Positions 1 to 8,373 of a stretch of DNA of 22,536 nucleotides are shown here, in pieces. The first letter of the stretch is position 1. The number at the start of each line of letters is the position of its first letter. The DNA is from GCA-002841655 sp964446775. Lineage in GTDB: Bacteria > Patescibacteriota > Patescibacteriia > Patescibacteriales > UBA12465. The DNA lies in assembly GCA_964446775.1 (NCBI GenBank), contig CAYURA010000010.1:1-22536 (forward strand), given 5' to 3'. The position numbers and the translations under genes are program-made. The notes beneath the pieces are model-generated. The model was given only the letters and a program-made list of their open reading frames with translations. It had not been told where the DNA came from and did not search any database.

Positions 1-74
1 TCACAAACGACAATCAGATAACAGAATGTGCAATTAAAAGTATACCTATAAATAGTAATTTTACTCTAGAAATA

Positions 75-104
75 AACATAAACAGGTATTAACCTGTTTA
101 TGTT
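75..104 (-). terminator. Hairpin downstream of tRNA-Val
   Basis: A perfect 13-bp inverted repeat (75-87 with 92-104) has a 4-nt loop and lies just past the 3' end of tRNA-Val on the minus strand. The following bases read TATTTC, so the T tract is weak. It probably ends the rplS-tRNA-tRNA transcript, either as a terminator or as a 3' processing structure. Positions 1-74 hold nothing I recognise. Confidence 0.55.
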
Positions 105-110
105 ATTGGG

Positions 111-184
111 TGGGCGCACAAGGATTCGAACCCTGGACCCCTTCGGTGTAAACGAAGTGCTCTAACCAACTGAGCTATGCGCCC
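111..184 (-). tRNA. tRNA-Val (anticodon TAC)
   Basis: Read on the minus strand this is a full cloverleaf. The 7-bp acceptor GGGCGCA/TGCGCCC is followed by a D arm with AGCTCAGTTGGTTAGAGC. The anticodon stem CTTCG/CGAAG encloses loop TTTACAC, giving anticodon TAC (codon GTA, valine), and the T arm carries GGTTCGAATCC. The discriminator is A at 111. The next three bases on the minus strand are CCC, so CCA is not encoded and must be added after transcription. It lies 13 nt past the CCA of tRNA-Leu on the same strand, consistent with cotranscription. Confidence 0.95.
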
Positions 185-197
185 GCTTTAGCGATTT

Positions 198-284
<87 letters not shown>

Positions 285-303
285 TAAAACCGTTTTAATA
301 AGA

Positions 304-699
304 TTATAACTTGATGCGAACAAGTTTTTCTTTCAATTTCTTCTTATAACCTTTCTTCAAAAAATACAATTTAGCTCTTCTGACTTGAGCAATTTTTTTT
401 ACTTCAATTTTAGTAATGGTAGGAAGATTAAGGGGAAATATTTTTTCTACACCAACGCCATTAGAAATCTTATAAACTGTAATTGTTCCACCAATCTCCT
501 TATTATGCTTACGAGCAATAATAATACCTTCGAAATATTGAATCCGTTCTTTCTCTTCGCCCTTCGAGTTAAACTCTTTAATCTTTTGATGGACGCGAAC
601 TGTCATGCCTGGTTTTAATTCTAACTCCTTAGGCTTCTGGTCCATGGACTCTTTATTCTCTTTACCCTCTATTTTATTCTCTGTGTTATTTTCTGACAT
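304..699 (-). CDS. rplS: 50S ribosomal protein L19
   Basis: L19 sits at the 30S-50S interface of the ribosome. The 131-residue protein carries the L19 core: PGMTVRVHQKI, then a FEGIIIARK stretch, GGTITVYKISNGVGVEKIFP, and a basic end with RRAKLYFLKKGYKKKLKEK. The usual N-terminal helix is replaced by about 25 charged, low-complexity residues. I chose the ATG at 699. An in-frame TTG at 711 would add MLIY and looks spurious. No Shine-Dalgarno precedes the start. It is transcribed from a consensus-like promoter inside the end of cmk, through a leader hairpin (721-742), and is followed by two tRNAs on the same strand. Confidence 0.95.
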   Translation of the reverse strand: MSENNTENKIEGKENKESMDQKPKELELKPGMTVRVHQKIKEFNSKGEEKERIQYFEGIIIARKHNKEIGGTITVYKISNGVGVEKIFPLNLPTITKIEVKKIAQVRRAKLYFLKKGYKKKLKEKLVRIKL

Positions 700-720
700 A
701 TATATTAACAAAAACTAGAA

Positions 721-742
721 ACGAGATGCTTAATCACCTCGT
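721..742 (-). promoter_or_regulatory. rplS leader hairpin
   Basis: On the minus strand ACGAGGTG pairs with CATCTCGT around loop ATTAAG (8 bp with one G-U). It lies between the rplS promoter and its ATG, about 20 nt before the start. Structured L19 leaders that give autoregulation are known in other bacteria, so a similar role is plausible here but not shown. A T-rich stretch follows, so partial termination or attenuation is another option. Confidence 0.45.
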
Positions 743-771
743 CCTACTTAATTACTTTATTCTTGTCTAAT

Positions 772-798
772 ATTATAATCAAATATTAGTCTTGTCAA
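772..798 (-). promoter_or_regulatory. Promoter for rplS-tRNA operon
   Basis: On the minus strand, −35 TTGACA (798-793) and −10 TATAAT (777-772) are both perfect sigma-70 consensus hexamers, separated by a shortish 15 nt. The −35 lies inside the last codons of cmk. The predicted start of transcription lies before the leader hairpin at 721-742. Confidence 0.65.
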
Positions 799-1348
799 GC
801 CTATCTTTAATAAAATTATAAACAATATTAAAAGACTCATTTTCATTTAAATCACTAGTATCTAAATAAAGGTCATAATTTGCTGGATTATTTACATCAA
901 TGCCATAATATTTCTTATAACGCAAATTATCACTTTCTAAACGTCTGGTCATGCTATTTTTTACCGCTAAAACACTTGAGAGTTCAACATCTTCATTCCT
1001 ATTATTCTCTTGCTGAAGATGCTTAAAAATCCTTTTCGCACCCTCTTCTTTTGAGACCTCTAGGTATATCTTTAATGAGTGCGGAATAAAATGCCAAGAT
1101 GTGCGACCCTCTATGATAAAATTATCTTTTTTTTCTCCTAATTCTTGCTGGAATAGATCAACTTCTTGATCGGTCAATGGGTTCATTTCCCCTAACTTAT
1201 TATATTCAGCTAAGGTTATTCCTTTTTTAGCAGCTGCTTCACGCCTTAATCCACCCATATAATAATGAGGCCAACCTAAAACATTAGCTAATTTTTTAGC
1301 CATGGTTGACTTACCAGCACCACCAGCTCCACTCAAGGATATAATCAT
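779..1348 (-). CDS. cmk: Cytidylate kinase, short archaeal-like type
   Basis: This P-loop kinase most likely phosphorylates CMP/dCMP using ATP in the cytoplasm. At 189 residues it is shorter than the usual bacterial Cmk (about 220). Walker A GAGGAGKST is at residues 7-15. The acceptor region MGGLRREAAAKKGITLAEY (about 31-49) resembles the archaeal-type CMP kinase (GD-R-ELA-G-S-E pattern), followed by the IIEGR strand (about 78-82) and a basic lid region with TRRLESDNLRYKKYYG. A generic AAA_18/adenylate-kinase-like label is the cautious alternative. The ATG lies 118 nt from the TTG start of the divergent smc frame. No Shine-Dalgarno is close to it. Confidence 0.85.
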   Translation of the reverse strand: MIISLSGAGGAGKSTMAKKLANVLGWPHYYMGGLRREAAAKKGITLAEYNKLGEMNPLTDQEVDLFQQELGEKKDNFIIEGRTSWHFIPHSLKIYLEVSKEEGAKRIFKHLQQENNRNEDVELSSVLAVKNSMTRRLESDNLRYKKYYGIDVNNPANYDLYLDTSDLNENESFNIVYNFIKDRLDKTNI

Positions 1349-1393
1349 AAAAAATAAAAAAAATTACCTATAATATAAACAAAATAGTCTAAT

Positions 1394-1423
1394 TTTACTT
1401 TTCACTAAGAAATATACTATAAT
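1394..1423 (+). promoter_or_regulatory. Probable smc promoter
   Basis: A perfect −10 TATAAT at 1418-1423 is preceded by a weak −35 TTTACT (1394-1399) at 18-nt spacing. It would give a leader of about 60 nt ahead of the smc ATG at 1488. Confidence 0.45.
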
Positions 1424-1487
1424 GATAACATAAATTAATCAAGGGCCAAAGTTGATTCGCCCCTAATTGTATTGCAGACATTTTTTT

Positions 1488-4400
1488 ATGTATTTAGAAA
1501 AACTCGAAATTCAAGGATTTAAATCTTTTGCTAATAAAAATAGGCTAATTTTTCCTGGAAATCTATCTAAAGACGGGAAACAAGCGCTAACAGCCATTGT
1601 AGGACCCAACGGATCAGGTAAATCTAATTTAGCTGATGCGGTGCGTTGGGTTTTAGGCGAACAAAGCCTTAAGACCTTAAGAGGTAAAAAAGGCGAAGAT
1701 GTTATTTTTTCTGGTTCAGATAAAAAAAATCAACTAGGAATGGCCGAGGTCTCTTTATACCTCAACAATGAAAATAAAGATTTTTTAAAAAATAAAGTAG
1801 ATGGATTAGAAGATAATAAACATCTCGATGCTAATGGTCATTCCCTTTCTCCATTAGACTATGACGAAATTGTCATAACCAGACGTTTATATCGAAATGG
1901 CGATAGTGAATACCTATTAAACAACAATAGAGTGCGTCTTAGTGATATTCAAATACTCCTAGCTAAAGCAAACGTTGGACAAAAAACCTATAGCGTTATA
2001 GGCCAAGGAATGGTTGAAAGCTTTTTAAATACTGGAGCTAATGAAAGAAAAGAATTTTTCGATGAAGCTACCGGAGTAAAACAATTTCAAATAAAACGCG
2101 ACCAATCTTTAGCAAAACTAGAGGGTAGCTTTGCTAACCTACAACAAGTAGAAATGCTTCTAAGTGAAATTAAACCGAGATTAAAGATGCTCACTCGCCA
2201 AATTGATAAATTAGCCAAAAGAGACCAATTAGAAACAGATTTAAAACTATTGCAACTTGATCACTACTCATCTTTATGGCAAAAAATAACTAATAAACTT
2301 GAGATTAATAAGTCTCAATTAGCAATCATTATCGAAGAAAGAAGGAGCTACGAAGACGAGCTAAAACTAATTCAAGGCGAACTAGAGCTAATTAAAAATG
2401 CAAATAAAGAAGATGATAATAATGAAAGATCAAAGCTAATAATAGAAGCTCAGGGGGAAAAAGATAAGATTATTCAAAATATTGCCCGCTTAAACGCCGA
2501 AATTGAACTACAATTAGAGGCCCAAGGCCAGTTTGATGCCGCCTGGCTTAATAAACGCTTAGAAGAGTTAAAATCAGAAGATAAAAAACTAGAAAATGAA
2601 ATTCATTCATTAGAAAATAATGAGTTAGCTGCAAATATCAAAAACAATCAAAACTCCTCTAAATCTATTGAGGAAGAAATTAATCACAAAAATAATGTCA
2701 ATAAAAAAATAGTAGAATTAGTCGAAGAACGGAATAAATTATTAAAACAAATAGACCGACTCGATGCTTTTTTAGAAACAAGATTAGAAAATCAAGGACA
2801 CTATGATATCTCATGGCTCAATAACAAAAAAAATGAAATTAGAAAAAATATAGAGCATATAAACAATGAACTAAAAACTATTAACTTAGAATATTTAGAA
2901 CAATCGTTAAAAACTTTTTTAGATAAAAAAACATCTCTAAACTTAGTCTTAGTAGATCAAAATAATAAATTACAAAAAATAAACCAAGAACTAAAAAATC
3001 AATCAAATCCCAATGCTAATAGAGAAGAAATTAATCGTAGTATTGACTCTTTTTTGGAAAAATTAGATTCAATTAAAAAAGAGAATGATCCTGTAAAGAT
3101 AAAGACTATTATCAACGAAGCTAAGCTTGAATTTAAAAAACAAATTACTCAATTAATTAATGGTGAGATTTCTGAAAAATTAGAGCAGGTTAAACAACTC
3201 CAGACAGAGATTATTAACAACAGCGAAACCAAAGAGAGTTTAAGCAAAGAAATAAATAATAAGCAAATTGAACTATCTACTAAAACTGAAAAAAGGAACC
3301 TGTTTTTATCACACTTAAAAGATTTAATATCAGAACAAACAGATATTGAAGAAAAAATAAAAAAAACTCAGAACTTGGAAGATGAAGCTTCGATTAAAAA
3401 TGATAAAGATAATCTTTCAAAAAAAATAGAGCATTTAAACCTGGAGATTGAAAAGCTGGAAATAGAGGCTGACGCAGGCCCATTATTAATCAAACAAGAA
3501 GAACTTAGGCAAACTTATCACGATTATCTTCTGCAATTATCTGTCATTACAGATCGGCTTAAACGCTTAAGAGAACAACTAAAATATAACCAGAAAGAAA
3601 GCCAAGAAATAAATGAAAAGATCGCTAGAGGACAAAAAAATATAAATATTGAGACGGTCAAACTAAATAAAATAAAATTAGAAAAAGATTTAAAGCAGCT
3701 TGAACTTAATCTCTCTCACTTGCAAAAAGAAGAAGAAAGAGAACAAAAAGATCGTCAAAAAGAAAAAAATCATTTTTTTGCCTGCCAAGAAAAAATTCAA
3801 ATATTTCAAACCAAAATAGAGCTTTTGAATAATCAAATTAATAATTACCAAATAGAAATTGCTCGCCAAGAAACACGCCAAGAGGATCTTAATAAGGATA
3901 TCTCTGAAGATAATTTAACTATTCCAGAAATTAATAAACACTATAGTGAGTCTAATGTTAACATTAATGAAGAAGATTTAAAGCCCAAGATTAATCAATT
4001 AAAACACCAATTAGAACTCATAGGAGGCATTGATCCAGAAACAGAAAAAGAATATGATGAAACTAATGAGCGTTATGTTTTTTTAAGTAAACAGACAGAA
4101 GATTTAAATTCAGCAATTGATTCCTTAGAAAAACTTATCAATGAACTTGATGAAAATATTAAAATCCGTTTTGATAAAGAATTTAAGGTAATTGCTGAAA
4201 AATTTAATGAATATTTTAAAATATTATTTAACGGTGGGCAAGCTAAAATATTCAAATTAGGAATTGAAGAAGAAGAGAAAGACAAAGAAGTTCCTAAAGA
4301 AATAAGCGAAGAATCACTTAAACTCAAAAAGTTAAAAAAATACAACGCTTTAAAAATAGCAGGAATCGAAATCCAAGCTACCCCTCCTGGTAAAAAAATA

Positions 4401-4712
4401 CAAAATATTTCCATGCTTTCGGGTGGGGAGAGAGCTCTTACCGCTATAGCCCTAATTTGCGCAATTATCAGTGCTAACCCCTCGCCTTTTGTAGTTTTAG
4501 ATGAAGTTGATGCAGCTCTAGATGAGTCTAACTCTGAAAGACTAGCTAAAATACTTGAAGATTTATCTAATAAAACCCAATTTATCTCTATCACTCATAA
4601 TCGCGCCTCAATGAAAAAAGCTAGCATTATTTATGGCGTCACTATGAAATCTGACGGTGCCAGCCAGCTATTAAGTATCCGTTTAGACGAAATAGCTGCT
4701 TTTAAAGATTAA
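1488..4712 (+). CDS. smc: SMC chromosome-partition ATPase lacking a recognisable hinge
   Basis: SMC proteins compact and segregate chromosomes as ATP-driven dimers. In the 1074-residue protein counted from the ATG at 1488, Walker A GPNGSGKS is at about 39-46, with WVLGEQ just after. The signature LSGGE is at about 977-981, Walker B FVVLDEVDAALD at about 1001-1012, and SITHNR follows. The two coiled arms are about equal, roughly 200-510 and 560-885. Between them I expect a glycine-rich hinge of over 100 residues. I see only about 50 residues of helical sequence (roughly 508-558) and no CxxC hook. The protein is about 100 residues shorter than typical SMC. I prefer ATG 1488 (MYLEKLEIQGFKSF is the classic start) over the in-frame TTG at 1467. 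No scpA or scpB is adjacent. Confidence 0.93.
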   Translation: MYLEKLEIQGFKSFANKNRLIFPGNLSKDGKQALTAIVGPNGSGKSNLADAVRWVLGEQSLKTLRGKKGEDVIFSGSDKKNQLGMAEVSLYLNNENKDFLKNKVDGLEDNKHLDANGHSLSPLDYDEIVITRRLYRNGDSEYLLNNNRVRLSDIQILLAKANVGQKTYSVIGQGMVESFLNTGANERKEFFDEATGVKQFQIKRDQSLAKLEGSFANLQQVEMLLSEIKPRLKMLTRQIDKLAKRDQLETDLKLLQLDHYSSLWQKITNKLEINKSQLAIIIEERRSYEDELKLIQGELELIKNANKEDDNNERSKLIIEAQGEKDKIIQNIARLNAEIELQLEAQGQFDAAWLNKRLEELKSEDKKLENEIHSLENNELAANIKNNQNSSKSIEEEINHKNNVNKKIVELVEERNKLLKQIDRLDAFLETRLENQGHYDISWLNNKKNEIRKNIEHINNELKTINLEYLEQSLKTFLDKKTSLNLVLVDQNNKLQKINQELKNQSNPNANREEINRSIDSFLEKLDSIKKENDPVKIKTIINEAKLEFKKQITQLINGEISEKLEQVKQLQTEIINNSETKESLSKEINNKQIELSTKTEKRNLFLSHLKDLISEQTDIEEKIKKTQNLEDEASIKNDKDNLSKKIEHLNLEIEKLEIEADAGPLLIKQEELRQTYHDYLLQLSVITDRLKRLREQLKYNQKESQEINEKIARGQKNINIETVKLNKIKLEKDLKQLELNLSHLQKEEEREQKDRQKEKNHFFACQEKIQIFQTKIELLNNQINNYQIEIARQETRQEDLNKDISEDNLTIPEINKHYSESNVNINEEDLKPKINQLKHQLELIGGIDPETEKEYDETNERYVFLSKQTEDLNSAIDSLEKLINELDENIKIRFDKEFKVIAEKFNEYFKILFNGGQAKIFKLGIEEEEKDKEVPKEISEESLKLKKLKKYNALKIAGIEIQATPPGKKIQNISMLSGGERALTAIALICAIISANPSPFVVLDEVDAALDESNSERLAKILEDLSNKTQFISITHNRASMKKASIIYGVTMKSDGASQLLSIRLDEIAAFKD

Positions 4713-4769
4713 ATTAATATTAACTAAAATTACTTCATTAATCTCAGACTTACTTTATTCTGCTTTTTT

Positions 4770-4778
4770 TGTTATAAT
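4770..4778 (+). promoter_or_regulatory. Extended −10 promoter for the 4819-8274 cluster
   Basis: TGTTATAAT is an extended −10 (TGn plus perfect TATAAT, 4773-4778) about 40 nt ahead of the first gene. No good −35 is seen at 17 nt. There is no obvious terminator between smc and this gene. Confidence 0.5.
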
Positions 4779-4818
4779 AAAATCACTAAAAGTAAATAAA
4801 TAAATATTTTTTTAGACT

Positions 4819-6189
4819 ATGAATAAAAAACTAATTTACTTAAGTCTTTTACTGATCTTCGTTTTTAGTGCTGGTCTTAGTTGTAAAAAAGTTGACCAAA
4901 AAACACAAGCGGCGATGAAACCAATAAGCATTAATTATTGGCGTGTTTTTGATGATTCTGACGCTTTTCAAGATATTATTGCCAAATATCAAGCTATTCA
5001 TCCCAATATCAAAATTAATTACCGTAAATTACGTTATGAGGAATTTGAGAATGAACTCTTGAATGCCTTAGCTGAAGATCGAGGACCAGATATTCTTTCT
5101 ATTCATAATACCTGGATAAGGAAATATCAAAATAAGCTAGTACCCATGCCACCCCAAATTACCATGGCCTTCCAGGTTGAAACAGGATCAATAAAAAAAG
5201 AAATTATATCTGAACTTAGAACTAGCAAGACTATAAGCCTGAAAGATTTAAAAGATCGATATTTAGATGTAGTCTATGGAGATGTTGTTCTTGATGATAA
5301 TCAGATTTATGCATTACCCCTATCAGTTGATACTTTAGTCTTATATTATAACCGAGATTTATTTAATAATGCAGGCATTATCGAAATCCCAAAATACTGG
5401 AATAAAACTTTTCAACAGGATGTAAAAAAATTAACTCGTCAAGATTCTGTAGAGGGCATTGTCCAATCAGGAATTGCCATGGGGACAGCAGAAAACATTG
5501 AAAGATTTAGTGATGTTCTTACCGTTTTAATGATGCAAAACGGGGCTATTATGATGGATGGCAAACAAGTACAATTTAACGTTATTCCTAGCGCTATTAG
5601 GGGTAATAATTATAATCCTGGCCTAGAAGCACTCCGTTTTTACATTGATTTTAGTAACCCAGGCAAAGAGGTTTATTCATGGAATGAAGAATTACCAAAC
5701 TCATTAACAATGTTTAGCTCGGGTAAAACAGCCATGATGTTTGGCTATTCATATCACTTGCCAATGATTAAAGCTCAAGCACCTAAGTTAAACTTTTCTA
5801 TCAGTAGTCTACCACAGATTGAAAACAGTCCAGTAGCAGTAAATTTTGCAAATTATTGGGTAGAAGCTGTTTCAAAAAAGAGTTTGAATAAAGAGGTGGC
5901 CTGGGACTTCATTCTTTTCATGAATAGAGAAGATCAAATAAAAAGCTATCTAGAAAAAACAAAGAAACCAACCGCACTCCGTTCGCTAATCAAATCTCAA
6001 CAAGAAAATGATGAATTATCAGTTTTTGCAGATCAATTATTAACCGCTAAAAGTTGGTACAAAGGCAAGGATTCAAATTCAGCAGAAAAAGCTTTAGCTG
6101 AAATGGTTAATACGGCTAGACAAAATATCGGTGGAATTATGAATTCTTTAAATGCTGGAGCTGCTAAAGTCCAACAAACTATTTATTAA
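4819..6189 (+). CDS. Extracellular solute-binding lipoprotein (SBP family 1)
   Basis: This 456-residue protein resembles the sugar-type substrate-binding component of ABC importers. The N-terminus is a lipoprotein signal with a hydrophobic run at residues 5-17 and lipobox-like GLSC, so Cys22 would be acylated; lgt is present at 16195. Family features are INYWRVFDDSD early in the mature protein, a GPDILSIHNTWI segment, ALPLSVDTLVLYYNRDLF, a kinase-free periplasmic-binding fold pattern, and MFSSGKTAMMFGYSYH. No permease or ATPase genes adjoin it. Instead it heads a cluster with a pilin-like protein 4 nt downstream. Its ligand and partner are unknown; in this setting it may be an adhesin or sensor rather than an importer subunit. 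Confidence 0.85.
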   Translation: MNKKLIYLSLLLIFVFSAGLSCKKVDQKTQAAMKPISINYWRVFDDSDAFQDIIAKYQAIHPNIKINYRKLRYEEFENELLNALAEDRGPDILSIHNTWIRKYQNKLVPMPPQITMAFQVETGSIKKEIISELRTSKTISLKDLKDRYLDVVYGDVVLDDNQIYALPLSVDTLVLYYNRDLFNNAGIIEIPKYWNKTFQQDVKKLTRQDSVEGIVQSGIAMGTAENIERFSDVLTVLMMQNGAIMMDGKQVQFNVIPSAIRGNNYNPGLEALRFYIDFSNPGKEVYSWNEELPNSLTMFSSGKTAMMFGYSYHLPMIKAQAPKLNFSISSLPQIENSPVAVNFANYWVEAVSKKSLNKEVAWDFILFMNREDQIKSYLEKTKKPTALRSLIKSQQENDELSVFADQLLTAKSWYKGKDSNSAEKALAEMVNTARQNIGGIMNSLNAGAAKVQQTIY

Positions 6190-6193
6190 TTTT

Positions 6194-6643
6194 ATGAAAA
6201 AACAAAATTTTTTTCTTAGCATAGCCTTATTAATAATCGCTATATTTATACTTAATGCTCATCAAAGTTTAGCCCAAAGCTCCATAATCAATTCAGAAAA
6301 CTCAAAGTATAAGCAAGGAACTTATGATGCTGATGATATTTTAGGAATAGCCATACATACCAGTAAACTTATTCTAGGTATAACCGGATCTTTAACTTTA
6401 TTAATGTTTGTTTATGGTGGAATTAGCTTTCTTATAGCAGCTGGGAGTAGTGAAAAAGTAACTAAAGCCAAAGGAATTATAACCGCTGCCGTAGTGGGCC
6501 TAATTATTGTATTCTCTAGTTATTTAATTATTAAATTTGCCCTTTCTGCTTTAGGCCGAGATGACTTCGACGGATCACAAATGAAGATAAAATCATCTAG
6601 TATTCCTAGCACTGTCTTAGAAAAACAAATTATCATAAGCTAA
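6194..6643 (+). CDS. TrbC/VirB2-like two-helix pilin, divergent member
   Basis: This 149-residue protein has a signal peptide (about 1-27, ending SLAQ), then two hydrophobic helices joined by a short polar loop. The loop reads FLIAAGSSEKVTKAK and the second helix contains AVVGLIIVFSSYLI. This matches the core of the seven pilins at 8390-11748 but lacks their WMT motif. It also carries a 25-residue polar C-terminal tail the others do not have. I start it at ATG 6194, 4 nt after the preceding stop. An upstream in-frame ATG at 6152 would overlap the preceding gene and spoil the signal peptide. Confidence 0.75.
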   Translation: MKKQNFFLSIALLIIAIFILNAHQSLAQSSIINSENSKYKQGTYDADDILGIAIHTSKLILGITGSLTLLMFVYGGISFLIAAGSSEKVTKAKGIITAAVVGLIIVFSSYLIIKFALSALGRDDFDGSQMKIKSSSIPSTVLEKQIIIS

Positions 6644-6682
6644 AAGATTAAAACCTTTCAAAATCTACTTAACAATATCTCA

Positions 6683-7348
6683 ATGACTGAATTTATTTTT
6701 CCTACAGAAAAAGAAGCTCCAGGTAAGCAATTAAGCTTAAGCCGAGAACAAAAAAATATTAGCCTCGAAGAAGCAGCTAAGCACTTACATATCCGTAAAG
6801 AATATTTGATAGCCCTAGAAAAAGACCAATACGATCAATTACCTTCAGGCTTATATGGAAAACATTTTTTAAAAAAATATTGCCGTTTACTTAAATTAAA
6901 TTATAGAAAAATTCTAGCAGCCAGTCCCTTAGCAGAGAATAGTAATAGTGTAGATCCATTTTCAAAAAAAATACCTCGAGCCAGTAATTTTTTCATTTTT
7001 CCTAAGTTAATCAGGAATATTTTATTTATAAGTTTATTTTTAATTTTCGTAATTTATTTTATTTTCTATTTCAAACAATTATCTGCGCCACCTAAATTAA
7101 TAATAAAATATCCTGAAACCAATCTCGTAATCTCAGATAATAATCTAACAATTCAAGGTTATAGTGATCCAGAGACAGAGATAATTATTAATGGTAGTAT
7201 CGTGATGAGCTCTCAAGATGGAAATTTTAATAAAAATATACAATTGAAAAGTGGACTTAATACAATTAATATTAGTGCTAAAAAAAAGCACGGACGAGCA
7301 ATTAATCTGCAACGTCAAATATTAGTTAAAGATCAATATGACGAATAA
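6683..7348 (+). CDS. RodZ-like HTH membrane protein
   Basis: The 221-residue protein has three parts. Residues about 15-75 form a cytoplasmic Xre/HTH_25-type helix-turn-helix (LSREQKNISLEEAAKHLHI, then KEYLIALEKDQYDQLPSG and a YCRLLKL end). A single transmembrane helix follows at about 109-130. Residues 136-221 form an external beta-rich domain with an Ig-like pattern (NLTIQGYSDPETEIIINGS, SGLNTINISA). This is the order found in RodZ, which links MreB to the wall, and in related regulators. No mreB is visible here, so a role in shape or in regulating the neighbouring surface genes is inference. Its last 11 nt overlap the next gene. Confidence 0.75.
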   Translation: MTEFIFPTEKEAPGKQLSLSREQKNISLEEAAKHLHIRKEYLIALEKDQYDQLPSGLYGKHFLKKYCRLLKLNYRKILAASPLAENSNSVDPFSKKIPRASNFFIFPKLIRNILFISLFLIFVIYFIFYFKQLSAPPKLIIKYPETNLVISDNNLTIQGYSDPETEIIINGSIVMSSQDGNFNKNIQLKSGLNTINISAKKKHGRAINLQRQILVKDQYDE

Positions 7349-7886
7349 TAAAAATATCCTATTTGACATAAATTTTATTTTAAATAAGATATCATTGTCA
7401 CAACGTGAAAAAATTGCTGAATTAGGTTGTGGTAATTTTGGTTACTTTGTCTTTCCAGCAGCAACAATGGTGGGGCCACTGGGCAAGCTTTATGCTGTTG
7501 ATATTTTAAAAACAACCTTAGAAGATATTAAAAAGAGAGCAATGCAAGACAACCTCAAACAAATAGAGACTATTTGGAGTAATGTTGAAGTATTTAAAGG
7601 AACTAAAATAGCCAATTCTAGCCTAGATAAAGTTTTTTTAATTAATATCCTTAATCAATCAGACAAGAAACATGATATTATAAGAGAGGCTGTCAGAATG
7701 TTAAAAAATAGCGCTAAATTATTAGTAGTTGAATGGAAAAGCATTGATAGTCCAATTGGACCAATACAAGAGAAGCGAATTCATAAAAACACTTTAAAAG
7801 AAATTGCCCCCAGGATGAACCTTATTCTAGAGGAAGAATTTGAGGCTGGCCCTTATCATTACGGTCTTATTTTTCATAAATCATAA
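7338..7886 (+). CDS. Class I SAM-dependent methyltransferase
   Basis: This 182-residue Rossmann-fold methyltransferase has motif I AELGCGNFG (27-35), an acidic end to strand 2 (YAVDI, Asp55), a motif II-like region, and LLVVEWKSIDSPIGP at about 128-142 (post-I/III). The pattern is UbiE/arsenite-methyltransferase-like, but no substrate can be assigned. The start ATG lies inside the end of the RodZ-like gene (11-nt overlap), which implies translational coupling. Confidence 0.8.
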   Translation: MTNNKNILFDINFILNKISLSQREKIAELGCGNFGYFVFPAATMVGPLGKLYAVDILKTTLEDIKKRAMQDNLKQIETIWSNVEVFKGTKIANSSLDKVFLINILNQSDKKHDIIREAVRMLKNSAKLLVVEWKSIDSPIGPIQEKRIHKNTLKEIAPRMNLILEEEFEAGPYHYGLIFHKS

Positions 7887-7890
7887 AACT

Positions 7891-8274
7891 ATGCAAAACC
7901 TATTAACTTGGAAATTTTGGTTTAATTTACGACCAGAACCTCTATTACCATTATTTCAAAAACTATACCTCGTACTTCTTGGGCTACTTCTAGTCCTAGC
8001 AATTATAAGTTATTTTAAACAAAAGCAAAAAAGTTTATACAAAAGGTTTTGGAAATTAGCATATTATTTTAATTTCAGTAATTTGCTTATTGGCTCAATC
8101 TTCTTTTTCTTTAATTATGAAAGAGCTGTCTTTCTATCAGCGCGCTTCTGGCTTGCTCTCTGGATTCCCACAATGTTTATTTGGCTCTATTTTTTAATAA
8201 AAAGATACCGATTAATTCCAGAGAATAAGAAAAAATTAATTGAAAAAAATGAATATTTAAAGTATATTCCCTAG
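7891..8274 (+). CDS. Small membrane protein, unknown function
   Basis: I do not recognise a family. The 127-residue protein begins MQNLLTWKFWFNLRPEPL, then has three predicted membrane helices (about 24-42, 58-75 and 83-103) and a basic, lysine-rich C-terminus that should be cytoplasmic. The start is ATG 7891, 4 nt after the methyltransferase stop. A longer frame from 7840 overlaps that gene in a different frame and is less likely. It is the last gene of the 4819-8274 cluster, and no clear terminator follows it. Confidence 0.65.
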   Translation: MQNLLTWKFWFNLRPEPLLPLFQKLYLVLLGLLLVLAIISYFKQKQKSLYKRFWKLAYYFNFSNLLIGSIFFFFNYERAVFLSARFWLALWIPTMFIWLYFLIKRYRLIPENKKKLIEKNEYLKYIP

Positions 8275-8316
8275 TAAATCGTTTTTGACTATTATAATTT
8301 TTATAGTTAGTTATTA

Positions 8317-8345
8317 TTGTCTTTCATTATGACCTATGCTAAAAT
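8317..8345 (+). promoter_or_regulatory. Promoter of pilin 1
   Basis: −35 TTGTCT (8317-8322), a 17-nt spacer, and −10 TAAAAT (8340-8345) preceded by TGC, an extended −10. The same elements are conserved in copy 2 at 8867-8895, which supports function. Confidence 0.7.
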
Positions 8346-8373
8346 AAGAGTATCGTTTTAATAATCCAAAACT

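Noticed and set aside
1467..1487. TTG start 21 nt upstream for smc
   Set aside because: The ATG at 1488 gives the standard SMC N-terminus (MYLEKLEIQGFKSF); the extension MYCRHFF is not typical and no ribosome site supports it.
4073..4594. 173-codon minus-strand frame inside smc
   Set aside because: It overlaps the conserved C-terminal ATPase head of SMC. The serine/leucine-rich translation is that of an antisense shadow.
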